Shown here piece after piece: positions 53,115 through 61,455 of a stretch of DNA of 64,000 bases. Every line of letters starts with the position of its first letter. The first letter of the stretch is position 1. This DNA comes from Paracoccaceae bacterium (GTDB lineage: Bacteria > Pseudomonadota > Alphaproteobacteria > Rhodobacterales > Rhodobacteraceae): the NCBI GenBank assembly GCA_030066905.1, contig JASJAR010000006.1, positions 121,654 through 185,653 on the forward strand, written 5' to 3'. The translations under genes and the position numbers were made by a program. The notes beneath the pieces were generated by a model. The model was not told the DNA's origin and made no database searches. It saw only the letters and a program-made list of their open reading frames with translations.

Positions 53115-53498
53115 ATGGGTCTGATGAACACGGTTCTGCGCGCGGTGACCTGGTGGAACGGGTCGACGATCGGTACGTCGCTCTACACCGCCCGGAAAGG
53201 GGTGAAGGTCGGCGAGGACGAGGCCGGCAACACCTTTTACGAGACCCGCGACGGCAAACGCCGCTGGGTGATCTACAACGGCGAGGCCGAGGCGAGCCGG
53301 GTGTCGCCGGACTGGCACGGCTGGCTCCACCACACCTGGGACGAGCCGCCCTCGAAGGCGCCGATCAAGCACAAATCCTGGGAAAAGCCGCATCAGGAAA
53401 ACCTGACCGGCACGGCGGCCGCCTATGCGCCGCCCGGGTCGATCCGGCGCGCGGCACCCGAGGAGCGCCGCGACTACGACGCCTGGGCGCCGGAGTAG
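53115..53498 (+). CDS. NADH:ubiquinone oxidoreductase accessory subunit (NDUFA12/B17.2 family)
   Basis: A 127-residue complex I supernumerary subunit. Family landmarks: [63 protein letters not shown], and YEQKSW-like [22 protein letters not shown]. Alphaproteobacteria and mitochondria share this subunit, which supports the taxonomic call. It leads the mlaD-like, DUF2155, aat, accCB block typical of Rhodobacterales. Confidence 0.95.
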   Translation: MGLMNTVLRAVTWWNGSTIGTSLYTARKGVKVGEDEAGNTFYETRDGKRRWVIYNGEAEASRVSPDWHGWLHHTWDEPPSKAPIKHKSWEKPHQENLTGTAAAYAPPGSIRRAAPEERRDYDAWAPE

Positions 53499-53502
53499 GG
53501 CG

Positions 53503-53952
53503 ATGGCGGAATCGATCACCGAGGTTGCCACGGGAGCGCTCGTCCTCGCCGCCGCCGGCGGGTTTTTGGTCTATGCCACGCAGTTCGCCGATATCGGCGG
53601 GGGCGGGGCGGGGACCTATGAACTCACCGCCTCCTTCCGCTCTGTCGAGGGCGTCGTCGTCGGCACCGATGTGCGGCTCGGCGGGGTGAAGGTCGGCACC
53701 GTCACCGAGCTCGACCTCAACCCCGAGACCTTCATGGCCGAGACGGTGTTTTCCATCGAGGACGAGATCGTCCTGCCGGACGACACCGCCGTCATCATCG
53801 CCTCCGAGGGCCTTCTCGGGGGCACCTTCGTCGAGCTTTTGCCGGGCGGCTCGCCCTTCAACCTCGAACCCGGCGGCGAGCTTGTGGATACCCAGAGCGC
53901 GGTGAGCCTCATCCAGCTCCTCCTGCGCTTTGCCACGGGAGGCGACGAATGA
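53503..53952 (+). CDS. mlaD: MlaD-like outer-membrane lipid asymmetry protein
   Basis: A 149-residue MCE-domain protein with an N-terminal membrane anchor (EVATGALVLAAAGGFLVYATQF). The MCE domain reads YELTASFRSVEGVVVGTDVRLGGVKVGTVTELDLN, then LPDDTAVIIASEGLLGGTFVELLPGG. MlaD is the hexameric periplasmic ring of the Mla phospholipid transporter. The rest of the mla operon is not adjacent, as is common in this group. It starts 4 nt after the NDUFA12-like gene. Confidence 0.9.
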   Translation: MAESITEVATGALVLAAAGGFLVYATQFADIGGGGAGTYELTASFRSVEGVVVGTDVRLGGVKVGTVTELDLNPETFMAETVFSIEDEIVLPDDTAVIIASEGLLGGTFVELLPGGSPFNLEPGGELVDTQSAVSLIQLLLRFATGGDE

Positions 53953-54446
53953 TCCTTCGCCTCGCCGCATGTCTGGCATTCTGGGCCGGGGCCGCATCGG
54001 CGCAGGGTACGGTGGAGACGATCGATCCCGGGCTCGATCTCAACGGGCTCGTGGGCACGGTGGAGCCCGACCCCAATGTCCTCGTTTCGCCGTTGACGGG
54101 GCAGGGCCTCGGGCGCGACGCCCCTGCCGTCGCCGAGCCGCGGATGCGGGTCGAGGCCGGATCGGGCGCGGTGCTGCGCTGGCTCGACAAGGTCTCGGGC
54201 GAGGTGCGCGACGTGGAACTCACCCCCGGACAAAGCCAGGTGCTCGGCCGGCTCGAAGTCGCCCTCGGCGATTGCCGCTACCCGGTCAACAACCCCACCG
54301 GCGAGGCCTTCGCCTGGCTCGACATCCGCACCCGGGGCCGCGAGGAGATGGATTTCTCGGGCTGGATGCTGGCCTCGAGCCCCGCGCTCTCGGCCCTCGA
54401 TCACCCGCGCTACGACGTCTGGGTGATCCGCTGCACGACCGCCTGA
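53949..54446 (+). CDS. DUF2155 secreted protein
   Basis: A 165-residue exported protein with a signal peptide (ILRLAACLAFWAGAASAQ). The DUF2155 core is MRVEAGSGAVLRWLDKVSGEVRDVELTPGQSQVLGRLEVALGDCRYPVNNPTGEAFAWLDI and ends YDVWVIRCTT, with the two cysteines likely forming a disulfide. DUF2155 is widespread in alphaproteobacteria and of unknown function. It overlaps the mlaD stop (ATGA) and the convergent aat gene by 37 bp. Confidence 0.88.
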   Translation: MILRLAACLAFWAGAASAQGTVETIDPGLDLNGLVGTVEPDPNVLVSPLTGQGLGRDAPAVAEPRMRVEAGSGAVLRWLDKVSGEVRDVELTPGQSQVLGRLEVALGDCRYPVNNPTGEAFAWLDIRTRGREEMDFSGWMLASSPALSALDHPRYDVWVIRCTTA

Positions 54447-55054
54447 GCGGGGGGCAGATCGCCGGGGCCGCCGAAGCTTCCGGTTTCCGACAGCGCCTCC
54501 GCCAGCCGTTCGCGATAGGCCGCGCGGGGGATTTCGACGGCCCCGAGCGAGGCCAGATGCTCGGTCAGGAACTGAACGTCGAAGAGCGCGAACCCGCCCG
54601 TGCGGAGCCGGTCCACCAGCCAGGCGAGCGCGGCTTTCGAGGCATCGGTCTGGCGGCTGAACATACTTTCGCCGAAAAACACACCGCCCATGGCGATCCC
54701 GTAGACTCCCCCAACCAGCTTCTCCCCCGCCCAGACTTCGACCGAATGCCCCGCCCCCATCTCGAAAAGGTCGAGATAAAGGTCGTGGAGCATCGGGTTG
54801 ATCCAGGTCTGGTCGCGGTCCGCACAGCCTTCGAGAACCGCCTCGAAGGCGAGATCGGCGGTGGCGCGGAAAACGCCGGACCGCATGCGCTTGGCCAGCG
54901 AACGGGAGATGTGAAACCCATCGAGCGGCAGGACACCGCGCTCGCGCGGATCGACCCAGAACACCTCGGGGTCTTCGCGGGCTTCGGCCATCGGGAAGAT
55001 GCCCGAGGCATAGCCGCGCAGGAGCATCGCGGCGGTCAGGCGAGGGGCTGTCAC
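54410..55054 (-). CDS. aat: Leucyl/phenylalanyl-tRNA-protein transferase
   Basis: A 214-residue enzyme that adds Leu or Phe to N-terminal Arg/Lys, marking proteins for ClpAP. Family segments: MLLRGYASGIFPMAEAR, VFWVDPRERGVLPLD, HISRSLAKRMRSG, GEKLVGGVYGIAMGGVFFGESMFSR, and LFDVQFLTEHLASLGA. I chose the GTG at 55052-55054, with a GAGGTC Shine-Dalgarno, over an upstream ATG at 55099 that would overlap accC. It is followed by a convergent overlap with the DUF2155 gene. Confidence 0.93.
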   Translation of the reverse strand: MTAPRLTAAMLLRGYASGIFPMAEAREDPEVFWVDPRERGVLPLDGFHISRSLAKRMRSGVFRATADLAFEAVLEGCADRDQTWINPMLHDLYLDLFEMGAGHSVEVWAGEKLVGGVYGIAMGGVFFGESMFSRQTDASKAALAWLVDRLRTGGFALFDVQFLTEHLASLGAVEIPRAAYRERLAEALSETGSFGGPGDLPPAQAVVQRITQTS

Positions 55055-55074
55055 CGCCGGACCTCGCGGCGCCG

Positions 55075-56421
55075 TCAGGACAGATGCGACTCGAGCCAAC
55101 GCTCGAGCCAGTGGATGTTGTAGTCCCCCGTCAGCACCGCGTCCTCCTCAAGGAGCGCGTGAAAGAGCGGGACGGTGGTGTCGATCCCGTCGACGATAAG
55201 CTCGCCGAGCGCGCGCTTCAGCCGGGCCAGCGCTTCGGGGCGGTCGCGGCCGTGAACGATGAGCTTGCCGATGAGGCTGTCGTAATAGGGGGGGATGGAA
55301 TAGCCGTCGTAGATCGCCGAATCCATCCGCACCCCGAGCCCGCCGGGGGCGTGGTATTGCGAGATGCGGCCCGGCGAGGGGGTGAAGCCGGGGAGTTTCT
55401 CGGCATTGAGCCGGACCTCGATGGCATGGCCGTTGACGGCGAGATCCTCCTGAGCGAACGACAACGGCTCGCCGGCGGCCACGCGGATTTGCTCGCGCAC
55501 GAGGTCGACGCCGAAGATGGCTTCGGTCACCGGGTGTTCCACCTGGAGCCGGGTGTTCATCTCGATGAAGTAGAATTCGCCGTTCTCGTAGAGAAACTCG
55601 ATGGTGCCCGCCCCGGCATAGCCGATCTTGGCGACCGCATCGGCGCAGACCGCCCCGATCTCGGCGCGGGTTTCGGCCGTGATCGCGGGCCCCGGGGCCT
55701 CTTCGAAGACCTTCTGGTGGCGGCGCTGGAGCGAACAGTCGCGCTCGCCCAAATGCACCGCGCCGCCCTTGCCGTCGCCGAAGACCTGGATCTCGATATG
55801 GCGCGGCGCGCCGAGATATTTCTCGATATAGACCTCGTCGTTGCCGAAGGCGGCCTTGCCCTCGGCTCGGGCGGTCTGGAAGGCGGTGTCGATTTCTTGG
55901 ACGGATTTCGCGAGCTTCATGCCGCGCCCGCCGCCCCCGGCGGTGGCCTTGATGATCACCGGATAACCGATCTCTCCGGCAACCTTTCGGGCTTCTTCGA
56001 GGGTCGGCACGCCCCCGTCGGAGCCCGGCACGCAGGGCACGTCGAGGGTCTTCATCGTGTCCTTCGCGGTGATCTTGTCGCCCATGATTCGGATATGCTC
56101 CGCGCGGGGGCCGATGAACGTGATCTGGTGGTCTTCGACCGCTTGGACGAAAGCGGCGTTCTCGGAGAGAAACCCGTATCCGGGGTGGATCGCCTGGGCG
56201 CCGGTGATCTCGCAGGCCGAAATGATCGCGGGCATGGAGAGATAGCTCGCCGATGACGGCGGCGGGCCGATGCACACACTTTCGTCGGCCATACGCACAT
56301 GCATCGCATCGGCGTCGGCGGTGGAATGGACCGCGACCGTGCCGATCCCCATCTCCCGGGCGGCCCGGATGACCCGCAGCGCGATCTCGCCCCGGTTGGC
56401 GATCAGGATTTTGTCGAACAT
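55075..56421 (-). CDS. accC: Acetyl-CoA carboxylase biotin carboxylase subunit
   Basis: A 448-residue biotin carboxylase of the first step in fatty acid synthesis. ATP-grasp features: [61 protein letters not shown] near residue 156, [14 protein letters not shown] near 287, and [15 protein letters not shown]. The catalytic Arg-Glu pair and the QVEHPVTE loop are intact. It starts 11 nt after accB stops, so they form an operon. Confidence 0.97.
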   Translation of the reverse strand: MFDKILIANRGEIALRVIRAAREMGIGTVAVHSTADADAMHVRMADESVCIGPPPSSASYLSMPAIISACEITGAQAIHPGYGFLSENAAFVQAVEDHQITFIGPRAEHIRIMGDKITAKDTMKTLDVPCVPGSDGGVPTLEEARKVAGEIGYPVIIKATAGGGGRGMKLAKSVQEIDTAFQTARAEGKAAFGNDEVYIEKYLGAPRHIEIQVFGDGKGGAVHLGERDCSLQRRHQKVFEEAPGPAITAETRAEIGAVCADAVAKIGYAGAGTIEFLYENGEFYFIEMNTRLQVEHPVTEAIFGVDLVREQIRVAAGEPLSFAQEDLAVNGHAIEVRLNAEKLPGFTPSPGRISQYHAPGGLGVRMDSAIYDGYSIPPYYDSLIGKLIVHGRDRPEALARLKRALGELIVDGIDTTVPLFHALLEEDAVLTGDYNIHWLERWLESHLS

Positions 56422-56432
56422 CGGGGCGCGCC

Positions 56433-56930
56433 TTACTCGACGATCATCAAAGGCGCGCCGAACTCCACCGGCGCCCCGTCCTCGACGAGGACCCGTTTCA
56501 CAGTGCCGGCGGTCTTGGCGTGGATATGGTTCATCGTTTTCATGGCTTCGACGATGAGGAGCGTCTGGCCCTCCTCGACGCTGTCGCCGACCTTCACGAA
56601 GGCCGCCGCCCCCGGTTCGGGGGAAAGATAGGCGGTGCCGACCATCGGCGAGGTGATGGCACCGGGATGGGCGGCAGGGTCCTCCGGCGGGGCGGCCGGG
56701 GTTTCGGCTGCGGCCGGCGGCGCGGGTGTGGCTGGAGTGGCCGGGGTCGGCGGCGGGGCGGGAACGGCCACGGGGGCCGCGACGCTGGAGAGACGGCTCA
56801 CCCGGACGTTGAGACTGTCGGCCTCGCCGTATTCCCGCTTCACCTGAAGCTCGGAGAGGTCATTCTCGCGCAACAATTCCGCGAGCGCCTGAATGAAGGC
56901 CACATCTGCCTCATGGGTCGGCTTGCTCAT
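56433..56930 (-). CDS. accB: Acetyl-CoA carboxylase biotin carboxyl carrier protein
   Basis: A 165-residue biotin carrier. The biotinylated lysine is K131 in IVEAMKTMN, and the C-terminal domain (85-165) is the lipoyl/biotin fold. A proline/alanine-rich hinge (residues 50-85) separates it from the N-terminal segment. It is the first gene of accBC. A TATAAG -10 candidate lies about 45 bp upstream of the start, followed by a TTGACCA half-site on the coding strand. Confidence 0.97.
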   Translation of the reverse strand: MSKPTHEADVAFIQALAELLRENDLSELQVKREYGEADSLNVRVSRLSSVAAPVAVPAPPPTPATPATPAPPAAAETPAAPPEDPAAHPGAITSPMVGTAYLSPEPGAAAFVKVGDSVEEGQTLLIVEAMKTMNHIHAKTAGTVKRVLVEDGAPVEFGAPLMIVE

Positions 56931-57038
56931 TTTGTCCCCAATTCCTCTGCCGTTTGGTCAAGGCTTATACGAGGTGCGATTCGGATAGGAAAGCGCTCGC
57001 GGAAAATCGCGGGGACGAGAATTTACCAGTTGATAAAA

Positions 57039-57064
57039 AAGCCCGACATGGCAGTCTCGGGCTT
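57039..57064 (-). terminator. Hairpin with T-tract on the minus strand, upstream of preT
   Basis: AAGCCCGA (57039-57046) pairs with TCGGGCTT (57057-57064). On the minus strand it is followed by TTTTTT, so it fits a Rho-independent terminator shielding accB from antisense transcription out of preT. On the plus strand it would lie in the preT leader. Confidence 0.65.
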
Positions 57065-57085
57065 CAAACGCCAAAGGACCTTGCC

Positions 57086-58420
57086 ATGGCCAATTCCCCG
57101 ATGACCCCCGGTATCGCCGCCGCGCGGCTGCCCGAGGAGACGCTGGAAGCGAATTTCGCCGATCTCCATCCGCCGCTCGATGGGCATGAGGCGACGGTCG
57201 CCGCGGACCGGTGCTATTTCTGCTACGACGCGCCCTGCATCACGGCCTGTCCCACGGCCATCGACATCCCGCTCTTCATCCGCCAGATCGCGGCCGGGAG
57301 CCCGGAGAACGCGGCGAAGACGATTTTCGACCAGAACATTCTCGGCGGCATGTGCGCGCGGGTCTGCCCGACCGAGACGCTTTGCGAGGAGGCCTGCGTG
57401 CGCGAGGCGGCCGAGGGCAAGCCCGTGGAGATCGGGCGGCTCCAGCGCTATGCGACCGATACGGTGATGGAAAAGGGCGAGCACCCGTTTACGCGGGGCG
57501 GGCCGACGGGAAAGCGCGTCGCCGTCGTTGGCGCGGGGCCGGCGGGGCTTGCTTGCGCGCACCGGCTGGCGATGAAGGGCCATGACGTGGTTCTCTATGA
57601 TGCCAAACCGAAGCCCGGCGGGCTCAACGAATACGGCATCGCCACTTACAAGACCGTCGGCGGCTTTGCCCAGGCCGAGGTGGACTGGCTCTTCAAGATC
57701 GGCGGAATCGAGACGCGCTATGGCCAGGGGCTCGGGGCCGGGTTGAGCCTCGACGCGCTCGCGGAGGAGTACGACGCGGTCTTCCTCGGCATCGGCCTTC
57801 AGGGGGTGAACGCCCTCGGGGCATCGGGCGATGACAAGGACGGGGTCCGCGATGCGGTCGACTTCATCTCTGACCTCCGCCAAACAGGCGATTATGCGAC
57901 GCTGCCGGTGGGCCGGAACGTGGTGGTCATCGGCGGGGGCATGACGGCGGTGGATGCCGCGGTGCAGTCGAAGCTTCTCGGAGCCGAGACCGTCACCATG
58001 GTCTACCGCCGGACGCGCGACCGGATGTCGGCCTCGGAGTACGAGCTCGATCTCGCCGCCTCGAAAGGCGTGCGCATCGTCACCGGCGCCCAGCCCGTGG
58101 CGGTCCACGGCAACGGCGCCGTGACCGAGATCGAGTTCGCCTATGTCCATGCCGGGCCCTCGGGGCTCGAACCCACCGGCGAAACGTTCCGGCTCCCGGC
58201 CGATCAGGTCCTCAAAGCCATCGGGCAGAAACTCGACGGGGCGCCGGAAGGGCTCGTCCTCGACGGCGGCAAGATCAGGGTCGACGGTAAGGGGCGCACC
58301 AGCCGCGACGGCGTGTGGGCCGGCGGCGATTGCGCGACGGGCGGCGATGACCTTACGGTGACGGCGGTGGCCGAGGGGCGCGATGCGGCCGAGGACATTC
58401 ACCGTGCTCTCTTGGCTTAG
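57086..58420 (+). CDS. preT: Dihydropyrimidine dehydrogenase subunit PreT
   Basis: A 444-residue NAD(P)H-oxidising subunit of dihydropyrimidine dehydrogenase, the first step of reductive uracil and thymine breakdown. The N-terminal [4Fe-4S] domain has CYFCYDAPCITACPTAIDIP and MCARVCPTETLCEEACV. FAD motif VAVVGAGPAGLACAHRLA is near residue 150, and the NAD(P)H motif NVVVIGGGMTAVDAAVQSKLLG near 285. GGDC near the C-terminus closes the FAD site. Partner PreA is encoded 311 bp downstream, with an ACP-like gene between. Confidence 0.95.
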   Translation: MANSPMTPGIAAARLPEETLEANFADLHPPLDGHEATVAADRCYFCYDAPCITACPTAIDIPLFIRQIAAGSPENAAKTIFDQNILGGMCARVCPTETLCEEACVREAAEGKPVEIGRLQRYATDTVMEKGEHPFTRGGPTGKRVAVVGAGPAGLACAHRLAMKGHDVVLYDAKPKPGGLNEYGIATYKTVGGFAQAEVDWLFKIGGIETRYGQGLGAGLSLDALAEEYDAVFLGIGLQGVNALGASGDDKDGVRDAVDFISDLRQTGDYATLPVGRNVVVIGGGMTAVDAAVQSKLLGAETVTMVYRRTRDRMSASEYELDLAASKGVRIVTGAQPVAVHGNGAVTEIEFAYVHAGPSGLEPTGETFRLPADQVLKAIGQKLDGAPEGLVLDGGKIRVDGKGRTSRDGVWAGGDCATGGDDLTVTAVAEGRDAAEDIHRALLA

Positions 58421-58739
58421 ATCGGCGGTTTTTGGCCCGTTCGGGACGAAACGCTACAACACCATAGGGTTGCGAGGTGACCTTGATGAAGTGGAACTGG
58501 TTGTGGATGTCGAACGGTCGTTCAAGATCGACATCACTGCCAAAGAGGCACAAACGGTTCTGACCATGGGCGACCTTGAGGCCATGATACGCCGCAAGCT
58601 CGGTCGCCGCGTGCCGGAAGACGCCTGGGAGGAACTGGTGCGGATTGCGCGCCGGCACTCCCGGTCGCAAGATGGGATAGATCGGGCGACGACGTTCTTC
58701 AAAGCCCATGCCAAACCGAGGGAGGTTGGAAATGGCTGA
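58383..58739 (+). CDS. Acyl-carrier-protein-like protein lacking the phosphopantetheine serine
   Basis: A 118-residue protein with an ACP-type helical core: LDEVELVVDVERSFKIDITAKEAQTVLTMGDLEAMIRRKLGRR. In true ACPs a D-S-L motif begins this helix; here the aligned residues read G-D-L, so the serine that carries the prosthetic group is missing. An extra C-terminal helix (WEELVRIARRHSRSQDGIDRAT) follows. The ATG at 58383 overlaps the preT stop by 38 bp; later in-frame starts are GTG at 58404 or 58485. It is sandwiched between preT and preA. Confidence 0.7.
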   Translation: MRPRTFTVLSWLRSAVFGPFGTKRYNTIGLRGDLDEVELVVDVERSFKIDITAKEAQTVLTMGDLEAMIRRKLGRRVPEDAWEELVRIARRHSRSQDGIDRATTFFKAHAKPREVGNG

Positions 58740-60030
58740 CCTGGCAAGCGACTTCGTGGGGATCAAATCCCCCAACCCGTTCTGGCTGGCCTCGGCGCCG
58801 CCCACGGACAAGGAGTACAACGTCCGCCGGGCCTTCGACGCCGGTTGGGGCGGCGTCGTCTGGAAGACGCTCGGCTTCGACCCCCATATCGTCAACGTCA
58901 ACGGACCTCGCTACGGCGCGATCTGGGGGGCGGACCGGCGGCTTTTGGGGCTCAACAATATCGAGCTCATCACCGACCGGCCGCTGGAGGTGAACCTCCG
59001 CGAGATCAAGGCGGTCAAACGCGACTACCCCGACCGGGCGATGGTCGTGTCGCTCATGGTGCCCTGCGAAGAGGAGCCCTGGAAGAAAATCCTGCCGATG
59101 GTCGAGGAGACCGGGGCGGATGCGGTCGAGCTCAACTTCGGCTGCCCCCACGGGATGAGCGAGCGCGGCATGGGCTCGGCGGTGGGCCAGGTGCCGGAAT
59201 ATATCGAGATGGTCGCGCGCTGGTGCAAACAGCACACGCGGATGCCGGTGATCGTGAAGCTCACGCCCAACATCACCGATATCCGCTACCCCGCGCGGGC
59301 GGCGAAAGCGGGCGGGGCGGATGCGGTCTCGCTCATCAACACGGTCTCGTCGATCACATCCGTGAACCTCGACAGTTTCAGCCCCGAACCCTCCATCGAC
59401 GGCAAGGGCTCCCATGGCGGCTATTGCGGCCCGGCGGTCAAACCCATCGCGCTCAACATGGTCGCCGAGATCGCGCGGGACGCCGAGACGGCGGGCCTGC
59501 CGATCTCCGGCATCGGCGGGGTGACGACCTGGCGCGATGCCGCGGAGTTTCTCGCCCTGGGCGCGGGCAACGTCCAGGTCTGCACCGCGGCGATGACCTA
59601 CGGGTTCAAGATCGTCGAGGAGATGGCGGCGGGGCTGTCGTCCTACCTCGACGAGAAGGAGATGAGCCTTTCCGACCTCGTGGGGCGCGCGACGCCGAAC
59701 GTCACCGACTGGCAGTATCTCAACCTCAACTACGTCACCAAGGCGCGGATCGACCAGGACCTCTGCATCAAATGCGGCCGCTGTTATGCGGCTTGCGAGG
59801 ACACTTCGCACCAGGCGATTTCGATGAGCCCCGAGAGGGTGTTCGACGTGATCGACGAGGAATGCGTGGCCTGCAATCTCTGCGTCAACGTCTGCCCGGT
59901 GGAGAATTGCATCACCATGGAGGAACTCACGCCCGGCACGGTCGATGCGCGGACCGGCAAGGTCGTCGAGGCCGAATACGCCAACTGGACGACGCACCCC
60001 AACAACCCGTCGGCGCAGGCCGCGGAGTGA
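58732..60030 (+). CDS. preA: Dihydropyrimidine dehydrogenase subunit PreA
   Basis: A 432-residue FMN enzyme that reduces uracil or thymine. The N-terminal DHOD-like TIM barrel has NPFWLASAPPTDKEYNVRRAFDAGWGGVVWKTLG, GADAVELNFGCPHGMSERGMGSAVGQ, and GPAVKPIALNMVAEIARD. The C-terminal ferredoxin part has CIKCGRCYAACEDTSHQAI and CVACNLCVNVCPVENCI, two [4Fe-4S] sites. It starts 8 nt before the ACP-like stop, so the three genes are coupled. Confidence 0.96.
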   Translation: MADLASDFVGIKSPNPFWLASAPPTDKEYNVRRAFDAGWGGVVWKTLGFDPHIVNVNGPRYGAIWGADRRLLGLNNIELITDRPLEVNLREIKAVKRDYPDRAMVVSLMVPCEEEPWKKILPMVEETGADAVELNFGCPHGMSERGMGSAVGQVPEYIEMVARWCKQHTRMPVIVKLTPNITDIRYPARAAKAGGADAVSLINTVSSITSVNLDSFSPEPSIDGKGSHGGYCGPAVKPIALNMVAEIARDAETAGLPISGIGGVTTWRDAAEFLALGAGNVQVCTAAMTYGFKIVEEMAAGLSSYLDEKEMSLSDLVGRATPNVTDWQYLNLNYVTKARIDQDLCIKCGRCYAACEDTSHQAISMSPERVFDVIDEECVACNLCVNVCPVENCITMEELTPGTVDARTGKVVEAEYANWTTHPNNPSAQAAE

Positions 60031-60039
60031 AGCTCTCCG

Positions 60040-60066
60040 GACCCTGAGGCGGGGCCGCCTGGGGTC
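60040..60066 (+). terminator. Terminator-like hairpin after preA
   Basis: GACCC (60040-60044) pairs with GGGTC (60062-60066) around an inner AGGCGG/CCGCCT stem (60047-60060). It lies 10 nt after the preA stop, between convergent genes. Confidence 0.5.
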
Positions 60067-60079
60067 AGGTCTGTCGCGC

Positions 60080-60676
60080 CTAGGCCGTTTCGCCGGGCAC
60101 CAGCTCCCGGTCCGGTGCGCCACGGGGCGTCGGATCGGGCCGGACGGTCGCCTCGGCCGGTTCAGCCGACGCCTGCGGCTCGGGCGGCGTTGGGGCAGGT
60201 GCGGCGATCTCCACGGGCGCCGCCTCCACGGCGGGTTCAGCCGGCGGCGCCTCGGTGGCCTGCCGCGGCTGGGGCGCCGGCGGAGCCGAGCCTTCAGGTG
60301 CCGGGGACGGTGCCTCGCTGCCGAGCGCCCGCGTCTTTTCGAGGATCGACAGATCGAAGGTCGGCGGCGGGCCGGCCAACGTGTCCTCGTCGAGCGCGGC
60401 GGCCAGAAGCATCTCGGCATCGGCCCGGGCGGGTTCGACGACGCTGCGCGACAGGCTCGCGGCCTCGTTGGTCTCGTCCTTCGGCGGCGGAACGGCCGCG
60501 GCGGACTGGGCCAGGGGATCGACGGCGACATTGGTCTCGGCATCGGCCGCCGCAGCGGCATTGCCGACCGAGCCGGAAACCGCACTCGGCACGTTCGCCG
60601 CCGCGTCCGGCGGAGGCTGGGCGTCGCCGGACGGTCTGAGCGGTGCTGTCGCCCCCGCAGGTCCAAGCGGTGTCAT
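60080..60676 (-). CDS. Proline/alanine-rich low-complexity protein
   Basis: A 198-residue acidic protein made largely of Ala, Pro and Glu repeats (APAPTPPEPQASAEP-like). There is no signal peptide or recognisable domain, except a short segment FDLSILEKTRALGSE. Translated GC-rich DNA can produce such sequences, but codon bias and a GAGCAC-type Shine-Dalgarno before the ATG at 60674-60676 favour a real gene. Function unknown. Confidence 0.5.
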   Translation of the reverse strand: MTPLGPAGATAPLRPSGDAQPPPDAAANVPSAVSGSVGNAAAAADAETNVAVDPLAQSAAAVPPPKDETNEAASLSRSVVEPARADAEMLLAAALDEDTLAGPPPTFDLSILEKTRALGSEAPSPAPEGSAPPAPQPRQATEAPPAEPAVEAAPVEIAAPAPTPPEPQASAEPAEATVRPDPTPRGAPDRELVPGETA

Positions 60677-60731
60677 CTCTGTGCTCCTTCAAAAAGGAGC
60701 CCCCACCGGGATTCGGCCTACCGCGAAATCC

Positions 60732-61349
60732 CTAACCGGGAGTTAAGGCGCGGCGATAGAACGTGCCGAGAAACTGCTGCGCCTCTTCGAACCGAGACTC
60801 CGGCGTCCCGCCCAGGATCCCCGCCACCTGGACCTCGAAATCGGCGTAGTGCTGCGTCGTCGCCCAAATCGAGAAGATGAGGTGGTGTGGCTCGATCGGG
60901 GCAAGCCGCCCCGCATCGATCCAATCCTGAAACAGCGCCGCCTGGAGATCGACAAGCTCCGTCAGCCGCCCGCCGATCACGTCGGTGATATGGGGCGCCC
61001 CCTGGAGCACTTCGTTGGCGAAGAGCCGGCTTTCGCGGGGCATGTCGCGCGACATCTCGAGCTTGCGGATCACGTAGCCCACGATCTCCTCAACCGGGTC
61101 GCCGTCCCGGTCGATCGCGGTCAGCGGGGCCAGCCAGTCGTCGAGCGTGGCATCGATCAGCGCCCGGTGGATCGCCTCCTTCGAGGCGAAGTAGTAAAGG
61201 AGGTTCGGTTTCGACAGCCCGGCGGCTTCGGCGATCTGGTCCACCGTCGCGCCCTTGAAACCTTGGGCGGAGAACACGTCGAGCGCGCCGTCGAGGATCG
61301 CCTCGCGGTTCTTCTTCTGGATGCGCGTTTCGGGTTTGTCGTCGGTCAT
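60732..61349 (-). CDS. rutR: TetR-family pyrimidine regulator RutR
   Basis: A 205-residue repressor. The N-terminal helix-turn-helix is REAILDGALDVFSAQGFKGATVDQIAEAAGLSKPNLLYYFASKEAIHRALID. RutR is a uracil/thymine-responsive member with a TTGACCA-N2-TGGTCAA operator. An almost complete copy (61407-61422) sits in the spacer to the divergent aminotransferase gene. This supports control of pyrimidine catabolism here. Confidence 0.9.
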   Translation of the reverse strand: MTDDKPETRIQKKNREAILDGALDVFSAQGFKGATVDQIAEAAGLSKPNLLYYFASKEAIHRALIDATLDDWLAPLTAIDRDGDPVEEIVGYVIRKLEMSRDMPRESRLFANEVLQGAPHITDVIGGRLTELVDLQAALFQDWIDAGRLAPIEPHHLIFSIWATTQHYADFEVQVAGILGGTPESRFEEAQQFLGTFYRRALTPG

Positions 61350-61406
61350 CGGCGGGCCCTTCCGGGCGAAGTCCTTGACTGCCCTAGGGGCTCTGCTAGC
61401 GTTCCC

Positions 61407-61422
61407 CGGACCAATTGGTCAA
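61407..61422. promoter_or_regulatory. RutR operator
   Basis: CGGACCA-AT-TGGTCAA. The right half is perfect and the left matches at five of seven positions. It lies between the divergent rutR (start 61349) and aminotransferase (start 61456) genes. Confidence 0.75.
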
Positions 61423-61455
61423 ACCTTTTGACATGTAAGAGCGAAAGGCCCGGCC

